Below the pieces are notes generated by a model that was not told the origin of the DNA, searched no databases, and saw only the letters and a program-made list of their open reading frames with translations. 41,610 nt of DNA, taken from Candidatus Adlerbacteria bacterium (GTDB taxonomy: Bacteria > Patescibacteriota > Minisyncoccia > Phycocordibacterales > SBAW01). The stretch's first letter is position 1. Every line of letters begins with the position of its first letter. The stretch lies in assembly GCA_003135635.1 (NCBI GenBank), contig PLCJ01000001.1:174155-215764 (forward strand). Reading direction: 5' to 3'. Shown piece after piece: positions 20,141 to 28,549 of this stretch. The position numbers were made by a program, and so were the translations under genes.

Positions 20141-20630
20141 TTTATTTTCACAACCAAAATACACGATAGACACGAGTTCTCTGCTTGCGATGTTAAATCG
20201 TGGGGAGAAATATGACAAAGGGGTGTTCAAAAAACTCTGGGCGGATTTTCAGACATTATGCGATGCCGGAAAAGTTGTTTCCCATATTGAAGTCCAAAAG
20301 GAAATAAAAGGGGGTGGAATAAAAGATCAAATCGCATGGATAAAAACATATAAGCGAATCTTCCAGAAATATAATCTTCCCGATGAAGAAAATGTGATCC
20401 GAGATATTGGATCACGAGGCGGTCATTTCGTATCTTTTCTACAGCAACAAAAGTCAAAATCAGTGCATGCTGATCCATGGCTGATCGCACAGGCGAAAGT
20501 CGAGAATCTAATTTTGATAACCGAGGAAGCCGTGAACAGCCCTAAAAAAATTCCACAAGTCTGTATTGCATTGGGCGTGAAATCAATCAGTATCTTTGGG
20601 TTAATTCAGGAAGAAGGTTGGAGCTACTGA
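20133..20630 (+). CDS. DUF4411-like PIN-domain protein (toxin-like)
   Basis: YTIDTSSLLAMLNRG, SVHADPWLIAQAKVENLILITEE; overlaps the ImmA/IrrE gene by 8 nt. Confidence 0.88.
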   Translation: MRNLFSQPKYTIDTSSLLAMLNRGEKYDKGVFKKLWADFQTLCDAGKVVSHIEVQKEIKGGGIKDQIAWIKTYKRIFQKYNLPDEENVIRDIGSRGGHFVSFLQQQKSKSVHADPWLIAQAKVENLILITEEAVNSPKKIPQVCIALGVKSISIFGLIQEEGWSY

Positions 20631-20646
20631 ATCCTTACGCATTTTT

Positions 20647-21006
20647 AATGCGAGTGGCGATAGGTAGGATTTGACGCATCCGTTCATTAAGGAAAAGGCT
20701 TCGACATACACCCCAGTAGTCCTCTAAGTCCAGTGTTGGTAACCCGCTTCGCAAGCCCCCTAATCTAAGCTAGGGTGTCAGACGGTAGCCTAGGTGCTAT
20801 CATGTCCTTGTACAACTTAATAAAAAGGGCCTAACCCGGAGACTCTCTCCGGCAAGGTCGACAAATCCCTTCGCAGACACTGAACCCCGCGTTCAGCAGC
20901 TCTGCGAAGGGTCATACTTGGAAACGGGTATGGGGACGCAAGTCTCGGCTGGCGCGGGGTTCAGTGTTTGATCTCCACGCCGGGCTTATCAACTAGCCCC
21001 GGCAGT
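20647..21006 (+). ncRNA. Candidate structured RNA / long regulatory leader with pseudoknot potential
   Basis: Several perfect helices: CCGGAGA/TCTCCGG (20836-20852), GGTAGC/GCTATC (20784-20801), 11-bp CCCTTCGCAGA(20867-20877)/TCTGCGAAGGG(20901-20911), 14-nt CACTGAACCCCGCG(20878-20891) complementary to CGCGGGGTTCAGTG(20953-20966), GNRA hairpin GGGAC-GCAA-GTCTC (20933-20946). Boundaries uncertain. Confidence 0.65.
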
Positions 21007-21507
21007 ATGAAAAAAATAATCGGTTTTAAATCAGGAGGAACAATCTTTTCAGGAATAGCAGGAGAATATTTTGTTGCGGCCGAGCTTTCCAGAAGAGGAT
21101 GCATCGCTAGTGTAACCCTTAGAAACACAGAGGGGATCGATATCCTTGCGAGCAATGGAGAGAAAACTGTAAATATACAAGTTAAGACAAGACGCACTGA
21201 TAAAACAAACGGCTGGAATTTCGGAGGCAAAAAATTAGAATCCAAAAAAGAATGGAACAATGTTTTTTATGCGCTTGTAGAGATTTCTTCCAATCCGATG
21301 GAAAAAACAGTGAGTTACTACATAATTCCAAAAAACGAACTCAACGAGAGAGTGGAGGATAATTTTCAAAGATGGCTACACGGAAGCAAGAAAAACGGTG
21401 AACCGAGAAAAAGCAAAATGAGGATGTGCATCCCATCGGAACTTAAAGAATTTTTGGATTTTCGAGTTGAAAGATACAAAGATAGATGGGATAGACTTTT
21501 TAATTAA
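21007..21507 (+). CDS. PD-(D/E)XK nuclease-like protein
   Basis: GIAGEYFVAAELSRRGCIASVTLRNTEGIDILASNGEKTVNIQVKTRR fits E...D-x(n)-QVK PD-(D/E)XK layout; ATG at 21007 preferred over TTG at 20968. Confidence 0.7.
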   Translation: MKKIIGFKSGGTIFSGIAGEYFVAAELSRRGCIASVTLRNTEGIDILASNGEKTVNIQVKTRRTDKTNGWNFGGKKLESKKEWNNVFYALVEISSNPMEKTVSYYIIPKNELNERVEDNFQRWLHGSKKNGEPRKSKMRMCIPSELKEFLDFRVERYKDRWDRLFN

Positions 21508-21527
21508 CCAATAATCACCCTCTTACT

Positions 21528-22148
21528 ATGGACACATTTTTACTTCTCGTCATCTCGGTGCTTCTCGGTTTAGTGCTGTACGAAATCGGGAGAATTTTCG
21601 AGCGCAATATGCACCAACCGCCACCAAAATACACTCCCAGTAAAAATCTTATGATGAATAAGGACTCGGACATGTATGCGCTCTACTACACTGACATGCT
21701 CTATCCTGTATACGGAAGGGAAACAATACTAACTATCCAAAGAGCCTACAGGGATTGCACTCATAAAGCATTCGACCTAGAGATTTTTGGTATCAGTCAT
21801 GCCAGTGAGGCGGACAAGAAAAACAAGGAAATAGAGTGGCGCATCCAAGAGATGTACAAGATAACACTAGAGAAGAATTTGACACTAATGATGCAAGCTA
21901 ATCTCGACGTTCTTAATGGAAAAATATCTATTGAAGAAGCCCGTCGCCAAACAGTGAATGCAGTCGATATCAACAATGCTATGATACCGCCACTTGCTTC
22001 TAGACAAATTGCGATTGATGTCCATGCTGGCGTAGGACGTCCTATGTACGAATATTTAGATTTTAATTTTCTTAATAAACTAAATAAAGAGAGACAAAAA
22101 CAACATAGCCAAAATGACACGCAAGAGGCTGCACTAATGTCCAAATAA
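21528..22148 (+). CDS. Hypothetical membrane-anchored protein
   Basis: 206 aa with N-terminal TM helix. Confidence 0.65.
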   Translation: MDTFLLLVISVLLGLVLYEIGRIFERNMHQPPPKYTPSKNLMMNKDSDMYALYYTDMLYPVYGRETILTIQRAYRDCTHKAFDLEIFGISHASEADKKNKEIEWRIQEMYKITLEKNLTLMMQANLDVLNGKISIEEARRQTVNAVDINNAMIPPLASRQIAIDVHAGVGRPMYEYLDFNFLNKLNKERQKQHSQNDTQEAALMSK

Positions 22149-22150
22149 AT

Positions 22151-22873
22151 ATGCAAAGAGAAAAAATCAAAACCTACACAATATTTTTTCTCCTAATTGT
22201 TATTGTCGGCAGTATCTACTTTTTCAATCGGCACACAATACCAAAGGCAGATTCGTTGGGTAGGCCTGACGACCTGATTTCAAATCAACCGTTCCCTACA
22301 CTCCATCTTCCGTCAAAATATTTCTTAAATAAAGACATAACTGGGGAAGAAGTAGATACCGCCTCGCCCCTCTTTGGTAAAGTGAGTGAGAGTAACTGGC
22401 CTTGGACATCGGCAAGTATTGATAGCATAGACAATTCTCAAACCTATCCGACCAAAACAATTTCTTTCACTCGCTATTTCAACGAGGCAAAACCACTTTC
22501 ATCTATAGATGCGTCAAGTTATTCGGTTGAGAAGAAGACTATCAGCGCTGAGGGCGACGGATCAAAAGAAACGGTAGAATTTCTTTGCTCGACTGGTGGT
22601 TCGTCCGCCGGCACTTGTGGCGAAGCGTACATAGTCAAAGGCAACACAGTGATATTTCATGCCACTGACGACCATCGTGTTGATATCCTGCCTTCACCTA
22701 CAGGAAATGGCTTCTACGTTAAATCGGAGAATGATGTTTTACAGCCTGCAGAGTGTTGTGCTCTCGGGTATGTGAAAACCCGCTTCGTCTATGACGGCAA
22801 GGAGTTCAAACCAATTTACGAGCAGACCGTCTACTACCTCAACGTGCAGAATGGTACAAGCACCAGTCTCTGA
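22151..22873 (+). CDS. Hypothetical membrane-anchored/exported protein
   Basis: 240 aa, N-terminal TM IFFLLIVIVGSIYFF; 2 nt after the previous stop. Confidence 0.65.
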   Translation: MQREKIKTYTIFFLLIVIVGSIYFFNRHTIPKADSLGRPDDLISNQPFPTLHLPSKYFLNKDITGEEVDTASPLFGKVSESNWPWTSASIDSIDNSQTYPTKTISFTRYFNEAKPLSSIDASSYSVEKKTISAEGDGSKETVEFLCSTGGSSAGTCGEAYIVKGNTVIFHATDDHRVDILPSPTGNGFYVKSENDVLQPAECCALGYVKTRFVYDGKEFKPIYEQTVYYLNVQNGTSTSL

Positions 22874-22878
22874 GTTTT

Positions 22879-23946
22879 ATGGATGTCCGAACCCTTATCA
22901 TCGGATTTGTGCCGCTTGCCGATATTGCAGGAGTCAAACCCCGCAAGCTCAAAGAAAACACGTACATGCAAGAGCTGTTGGCCGAGTATGATTTTGGCGA
23001 GGTGCATTACACCTCGCATAGCGACTGGAAGCAGAAAGCCGACGAGTTGAACCCTCTCTTTATCATCTACCTCGGCAACTCTTACGGCGCCGAGGAAGTG
23101 AAGGCTCACAAGCCGGACGCTATGCTCTATGCCACCCACGACGCAGGGCAGATTTTCTACCGCAAAGCGGAGATGGAGGAAAAGAAAGCTGAGCAGCACA
23201 AGGTGCTGAAGGAAATCGAGCGTTTGGTGGGTGATGCAAGAAATAAAGGGGAGAAAGAAATAGAGGCGATGCGGCATTTCTCCGCCATGTCCTTCAATGA
23301 CCTCTACGGGATGATCAGGAAAGGGATTTTAAGCAAGGACAAGGATACCCACGACAAGGCGTGGGAGCTGCTGTTCGGGGATGGAGAGCGGCACTCCAAT
23401 GTCATTTGGATGCGTATGCAGTTCATGGTTGAGACGTGGGAACGCTCCGACGGCGAGGGTAAGGAGCATCTCATGTGTCTCTCCATGCAGGAGCTTATCG
23501 ATGAAGGCATCGTCCGAAAGCTCGACGATTTCACCGAGTTGGACGGCCAAAAATACCACCAGTACATGTTCTGCGACTTCAATGGGAACGACTTCAACTA
23601 CATCCGCCGCATTCCCTACGGGGAGAAGGGTCAGGATAGCCACGTGTACCAGTCGCTTCTCGCAAACTATGACGCGCCCGCCAATTTCCTGCGGGTGAAG
23701 GTCGAGGTCGTGGAGGCGCAGCGGCTTAAGAAAGAATATCTCGACGTGGAACTCCCCAAGGTGATCCGGGCGCTGCGTGAGTGGAAGGAGAATCAGGAGA
23801 AATCCATGCGCGAACTTCAGGTCCAGCCGTATGACGAAGGAACGGAAGATGAGCCGATGACCTTTATGGAAATCGGTTGCTTGAAACGCTTTTTGCAGAG
23901 ACACGACAAAGCAGCTTTCGACGAACTATTCCCGACCGTAGAATAG
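22879..23946 (+). CDS. Hypothetical protein, GC-rich gene
   Basis: 355-aa ORF; no recognisable family. Confidence 0.7.
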   Translation: MDVRTLIIGFVPLADIAGVKPRKLKENTYMQELLAEYDFGEVHYTSHSDWKQKADELNPLFIIYLGNSYGAEEVKAHKPDAMLYATHDAGQIFYRKAEMEEKKAEQHKVLKEIERLVGDARNKGEKEIEAMRHFSAMSFNDLYGMIRKGILSKDKDTHDKAWELLFGDGERHSNVIWMRMQFMVETWERSDGEGKEHLMCLSMQELIDEGIVRKLDDFTELDGQKYHQYMFCDFNGNDFNYIRRIPYGEKGQDSHVYQSLLANYDAPANFLRVKVEVVEAQRLKKEYLDVELPKVIRALREWKENQEKSMRELQVQPYDEGTEDEPMTFMEIGCLKRFLQRHDKAAFDELFPTVE

Positions 23947-23969
23947 CGCGGCAAACAATACCCCTTTAT

Positions 23970-25361
23970 TTAATTCTCTTTTCCAATCGAGTTGATTCGG
24001 GCTAGTAGCTTACCCAACTGTTCAGAGACTGTCTCTTCAACCTCGCGTGGCTTAGGCTGCTCTAGACCGGATTCAATATCCTTGCCGCCGTTTTCATACC
24101 ACTCTTTGAAACGGCCGGGATTGACATGAGTTTCCAGGTATTTAACCATGGCCCGCGCCCTTAAATCACGCTCCTTTTGTCTGGCCTCCGACAACTCGAT
24201 ACGTTGCTGTAATGATTTTTTCACTGAGGCCTCCGACGCGAATTTTCTGATTGAAGCTATCTGAACGCTCATCAGTGGAGTGTCCAAATTTACATTTCCG
24301 AAGTATCGAAGGTATAAAGGATCATCTTTGTGCGCGTCGTGAGGCGTCGGCATTTTCCGCGAGAACGGGACAGAGATGCGGAACTCCTTCATCTGCGGTA
24401 TGAGCGGGAGTTGGTAGGAGAGCGGCGATGCTATGAACCCTTTCCAACCCTCCGATTCTGCAACAATAAGTTCATATATGCTTACCGCGCTGTCCTTCTG
24501 TGAGCCAAGCATCTTCAGCAGAAACTCCCGAGTCCAAACTTCATGTGGAACCAGCTTTGTGAGGGCTTCGACGCTCTCAATGTCCGGATACCTCCCGGGC
24601 CATAGGATACGCTGTTCGTCATCGATGATGGGGTAGGCGCGGAAGATTCCATCTGACTCGCCATTTTTGATTCGTGCCTTCAGCCGCATGAGCAACGAGT
24701 CCTCGCAGACAAGATTTCCAAGAAGCACAACTCGGGTATCGTCGACATTTCCGAGAGGCAATATCTCGCTGGTAAAGCGCCGGTATATCTTTTCCCGCTT
24801 CGCCTCTTCATGCGCCGAGTCGCTGCTTTCAATGTCGTCGCAGACGATGAGGTCAGGACGCAGGGCACCGTGCTTCATACCGCGTGCGCCCTGCTCGATC
24901 GAGATAGAGGCTATTTTTGAGCCGTGATATACAAGCTCGAGCGACGCATTGTTCCACTCGCTTCCGCGCTCAGTGAAGGGCCCGAAGTCCTCCCGCAGTA
25001 GGTCGTTGTGCTCGAGCTCTTCCTTGATGTTCGTGAAGTGGTCCACGGCCTGCCCCAGCGTTTGGCTCACCACCACGGCGAATTTCTTCTGCGGCTTTCC
25101 AAGGATCGACCACAACACGTTCGCCGTGTTGAGGATCGCTGACTTGCCGGATCCGCGAAATGCCATGACTACGATTAAGTCGTGTTTGGTCTGCTGGATG
25201 AGATGGAACATCTCCATGTGGAACGGCGCGAACGGATCCTTGAAGTGGTGCCGCAGATAAATGAGGCCAAACCACAGCGGGTCTTCGTAAGCTAAGCGCT
25301 TTCTGACGCTCTGGTTGCCGAGTATTTCACGCAACTTTTTTGGACTTATGTTTTTTGGCAT
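23970..25361 (-). CDS. Phage terminase large subunit-like ATPase
   Basis: Walker A VMAFRGSGKSAIL, Walker B-like LIVCDDIESSDS, coupling motif-like VVLLGN; N-term FHMEMFHLIQQ. Confidence 0.85.
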   Translation of the reverse strand: MPKNISPKKLREILGNQSVRKRLAYEDPLWFGLIYLRHHFKDPFAPFHMEMFHLIQQTKHDLIVVMAFRGSGKSAILNTANVLWSILGKPQKKFAVVVSQTLGQAVDHFTNIKEELEHNDLLREDFGPFTERGSEWNNASLELVYHGSKIASISIEQGARGMKHGALRPDLIVCDDIESSDSAHEEAKREKIYRRFTSEILPLGNVDDTRVVLLGNLVCEDSLLMRLKARIKNGESDGIFRAYPIIDDEQRILWPGRYPDIESVEALTKLVPHEVWTREFLLKMLGSQKDSAVSIYELIVAESEGWKGFIASPLSYQLPLIPQMKEFRISVPFSRKMPTPHDAHKDDPLYLRYFGNVNLDTPLMSVQIASIRKFASEASVKKSLQQRIELSEARQKERDLRARAMVKYLETHVNPGRFKEWYENGGKDIESGLEQPKPREVEETVSEQLGKLLARINSIGKEN

Positions 25362-25776
25362 AGGTATTCTTTCCGCCGGACGAGAGCGCGAGGGCGTGTT
25401 TAATTAGCCGCTCTTCTTTCGCGGTCGGCTCCGATATTTGTGCGGGCTGCGTGCGCGACGCCGCGCGAGCGCCGTAGCGAGCGGAGTTGTTCCTAAGGTA
25501 GAAGATAATAGCCGGCAGTTTCTTTTCTTTGACGAGCTGAATGGCTTGCGTTTCGCTCATATCGCAGATGAAGTCGACGCCCTGCTTGAACGCTTCGCCG
25601 CTTGCCTGCGCGAACGCACTATCTTCCCGGCACCATCGGTAGTACGTGGTGCGGCCGATGCCGCTCCTTTTGCAGGCGACTTCGATGACGGGCGTTTCTC
25701 GGAGCGTATCGAGAAATTTCGCCTTTGAGTCGGCTTGGCGCTTTTCGATGGTTTCGTCGTATGTCTCGTTAGCCAT
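25327..25776 (-). CDS. HTH protein, terminase small-subunit-like
   Basis: MANETYDETIEKRQADSKAKFLDTLRETPVIEVACKRSGIGRTTYYRWCREDSAFAQA; start at 25776; overlaps the TerL-like ORF. Confidence 0.75.
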   Translation of the reverse strand: MANETYDETIEKRQADSKAKFLDTLRETPVIEVACKRSGIGRTTYYRWCREDSAFAQASGEAFKQGVDFICDMSETQAIQLVKEKKLPAIIFYLRNNSARYGARAASRTQPAQISEPTAKEERLIKHALALSSGGKNTYAKKHKSKKVA

Positions 25777-27115
25777 GGATTTTACTGGGGGTGAGGCCGG
25801 TAAGTTTTTCGAGGCGCTTAAGAATGACTGCGGTATAGGTCGGCGACTTCTCCATGAGGAAAAAGCGTCGGCCGAGCTTCCACGCGGCCACGGCGGTGCT
25901 GCCGCTGCCACCGAAGGGCTCAAGCACGACGTCGCCGCGCTTGGTGAGTACCTTTATATACGGCACGAGCAGCTCGATGGGCTTGGTCCCGAAGATGATG
26001 CCTTGGCCGCTACTTTTCTCATCCGCCGCGACGTGGGTTATGAAGTCCGTAGGGCATATCTTTTTACCTTTTTCATAGGACTCGAACTGGGGCTTTCCGC
26101 TCGTCGCAAAGATGGCGTTCTCATACTCATTCTGGAAGAGCCCATCCTCCGGCTCGAGATTAAGAGGCACATCACCGCCCGTGCCGACGAGCGCGATGTC
26201 CTGCTTATTGAAGAACTTATATTTCGCGGCGAAGCCCTGCACGCGATTCGGAACGTGCCACGTGATGGTATTGCGGTATCGCCAGTGTTTCTCCATGGCG
26301 TTCCAGATGGTGCGAAGATTCTTTGGGTGCTCGAAGATGAGGATGGAGAAGTCCGGCTTCTGCACCTTCGCGACGGCTGCCATCCATAGGTCGGAGAAGT
26401 CGTCCGGCAATGTTTCGGTACCGAGATAGACGCGGTTTTTCTTGGCTCCGAAGCCGCGCGTGACGCCGTCCTTCTGTTTCGTCTTGCCTTTGAGGTAATC
26501 GAGAATATACGGAGGGTCAGTGCAGACCATGTCCGCCTTCGCGCCGTCCATGAGCGCGAGCATGTCGGCTTCGACCATGCTGTCGCCGCATTGCACGAAC
26601 GAGTCGCCGAAGGCGAATTTGTCGCCGGGCTTGATGTCTATATCCCCGATGCCGAGTTTCGTCAGCTCTTTTTTGAGGTCGAACTGCTCGGGCGTCTCCT
26701 CGACGGCGAAGATAGTATCTAGGTCCTCGCTGGTGAACCCGACACCCGACAGGAACATCTCGTCGAATTCGGCAAGAAGTTTGAAATCCCATTCGCCCAC
26801 ATTTTTATTGAGACGAAGGTTCAGCTCGCGCTCTTTCTCTTCGTCAGGAATGTCGACGTATACCGCCGGGGCTTCGGTATGACCGAGCAGTCTCATGGCG
26901 GCCAGCCGCATATGGCCGCCGATGAGAATGTTTTTGCGATTGGGCGCGGCATTGAGGATGATCGGGTCGACGGTGCCGAAGAGCTTGATACTATCCGCAA
27001 GCGTGTCGAGAGCCTCTTTGGACCACTTACGCGGGTTGTAAATCGCGGGCTCTATACTGCCGACGGGGACATAGACGATTTTTAAGCTTTGTGTGGGCGT
27101 GTGTATCTTATCCAT
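25769..27115 (-). CDS. ParB-like N-terminal domain fused to DNA methyltransferase
   Basis: N-term IYNPRKWSKEALDTLADSIKLFGTVDPIILN...GGHMRLAAMRLLG (ParB/Srx-like); CTDPPYILDY (DPPY) and EPFGGSGSTAVAAWKLGRRFFLME (SAM site). Confidence 0.93.
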   Translation of the reverse strand: MDKIHTPTQSLKIVYVPVGSIEPAIYNPRKWSKEALDTLADSIKLFGTVDPIILNAAPNRKNILIGGHMRLAAMRLLGHTEAPAVYVDIPDEEKERELNLRLNKNVGEWDFKLLAEFDEMFLSGVGFTSEDLDTIFAVEETPEQFDLKKELTKLGIGDIDIKPGDKFAFGDSFVQCGDSMVEADMLALMDGAKADMVCTDPPYILDYLKGKTKQKDGVTRGFGAKKNRVYLGTETLPDDFSDLWMAAVAKVQKPDFSILIFEHPKNLRTIWNAMEKHWRYRNTITWHVPNRVQGFAAKYKFFNKQDIALVGTGGDVPLNLEPEDGLFQNEYENAIFATSGKPQFESYEKGKKICPTDFITHVAADEKSSGQGIIFGTKPIELLVPYIKVLTKRGDVVLEPFGGSGSTAVAAWKLGRRFFLMEKSPTYTAVILKRLEKLTGLTPSKIHG

Positions 27116-27116
27116 A

Positions 27117-27617
27117 TTATTTTTTCTTATCGCTTTTAATCTCCATACCAGCGAGCCGCAGGAACATCTCTACGTCTTTTGCACTACATTTTTCCCCTTG
27201 CGTCTTGAGGTATAAGCCGCCTATAACATCGGGCACACGCTCAGTCATCCATTGCTTCATGACTTGGTAGACAAGGGTGGCGAACTGAGGGTGTTTTTTC
27301 CAATCAGTCAGCGTGTCCTGGCACACTCCGATTGTCTGGGCAAATTCCTTCTGTGTTTCTGGTTCGCGAAATTGGTGAGGTGTGGCGCACCATATGACGA
27401 ATTTGATAAACTCGGCGTGGCGATTGACGCCGACAACAACCGGCAAGAAATCGGAGTGGATCGGAGTTACCCCTGCCTGAGAGTCAGCTTCATTTTTAAT
27501 TTTTTCCGGCATAATTTGCTCGGGTGCACCGCTACCTAATAAAATAAAAACCTGATGGTGCTTCCCATCGTTATTAACAGTATCCTCGATCACCTCGCGC
27601 GTATAAGAATTAGCCAC
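27117..27617 (-). CDS. HTH protein (phBC6A51-like / terminase small-subunit-like)
   Basis: FREPETQKEFAQTIGVCQDTLTDWKKHPQFATLV. Confidence 0.7.
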   Translation of the reverse strand: MANSYTREVIEDTVNNDGKHHQVFILLGSGAPEQIMPEKIKNEADSQAGVTPIHSDFLPVVVGVNRHAEFIKFVIWCATPHQFREPETQKEFAQTIGVCQDTLTDWKKHPQFATLVYQVMKQWMTERVPDVIGGLYLKTQGEKCSAKDVEMFLRLAGMEIKSDKKK

Positions 27618-27624
27618 CCTACAC

Positions 27625-28368
27625 TTATTTCCTCCGGCTTTTTTCTAGCGATATTATCTTTGCGATTTCCGAGTATTCAAAATACCTCTCTTTGGTAGCA
27701 AATTTGTCATTGACGAGTCCCATAAGTTTTTTCCTCGGGAGATCTCGGTTCTGATAGATAAATTCATTCAACTGTCGGGAAGACTCTTTTCGTGTCCTCA
27801 ACTTAGTAATCTTTGAGCGCGGCCTTCGATATTTTTTCTGAAGGCGGAGAATGTGTGGACCATAGACTCTATTTACATACTCCACAATATCCTCTTTGCT
27901 TGCATCGGGACTGATACGCAGGGCGATTGGATACAGATAGTCATCGTCATTTTGCGTAGCTTGTACAAATGGGTGTTTTTTCTCTTCGACTATATCGCTG
28001 ACGACCAACAGTTCGTAGGTATCTGGCCGACTCGGGGTCTCTGCTCTGTTATAAAGAATAAATGTTGTAATTGCCTCCGACCCTTCGAGATGGTGCAGAA
28101 GGTAGTGTCGACATATTCTCTGGATTTTCTTTTCTAGCTTTTGCCGAATTTGGCGATTGTCCTTGTAGCGCCACTCCTTAGGTGGATATGGGTACTCTGC
28201 GCCTGCCGTAAACCCTTGTTCTGGTATATCTAATTCCGTTCTCGTCTTTGCGACGAATGCGCGAAAATCATCCTTATCAAAAATATACAATATCAGATTT
28301 TTGATTTTCTTATGCCCGCCCGCCGCCGGACGATCTTTCTTTTTTCCCACTATCTTTTGATGATACAC
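27625..28368 (-). CDS. Hypothetical protein
   Basis: 247-aa basic ORF, same operon orientation as the packaging-like genes. Confidence 0.65.
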   Translation of the reverse strand: MYHQKIVGKKKDRPAAGGHKKIKNLILYIFDKDDFRAFVAKTRTELDIPEQGFTAGAEYPYPPKEWRYKDNRQIRQKLEKKIQRICRHYLLHHLEGSEAITTFILYNRAETPSRPDTYELLVVSDIVEEKKHPFVQATQNDDDYLYPIALRISPDASKEDIVEYVNRVYGPHILRLQKKYRRPRSKITKLRTRKESSRQLNEFIYQNRDLPRKKLMGLVNDKFATKERYFEYSEIAKIISLEKSRRK

Positions 28369-28491
28369 AGATTTTTGAAACCGTGTGGAATACTACCTGA
28401 GGAAAACATAAAGAAGAATTACTTCTCAACTTTGTCAAATGGCACATGGGTTTTTTACTATTCCACCCTTATTCCTCAAGCATATACCTAG

Positions 28492-28549
28492 AGAATGGGA
28501 CGTCGTGGAACACCTCATTTGGTGTGCCAAATGTCCCATTCTGTTTTTT
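28492..28549 (+). terminator. Intrinsic terminator (+ strand)
   Basis: AGAATGGGAC(28492-28501)...GTCCCATTCT(28533-28542) with inner ACACC/GGTGT, then GTTTTTT. Confidence 0.75.

Noticed and set aside
20647-21000. tmRNA gene
   Set aside because: GGATTTGACG near 20668, the ~350-nt length, TAATAA and a pseudoknot are reminiscent, but I found no 7-bp acceptor pairing, no normal T-arm/CCA and no tag ending in ALAA. Kept as an unidentified structured RNA.
20647-21000. Group I intron hosting the PD-(D/E)XK ORF
   Set aside because: CAGACGG...GTCC looks vaguely P7-like, but no consistent P3/P7/P8 arrangement could be built, unlike the clear core in the 23S intron.
25646-26389. 247-aa plus-strand ORF and other + strand ORFs across 24.4-27.1 kb
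   Set aside because: Antisense shadows of the ParB-methyltransferase and terminase-like genes in GC-rich DNA; no domain signature.
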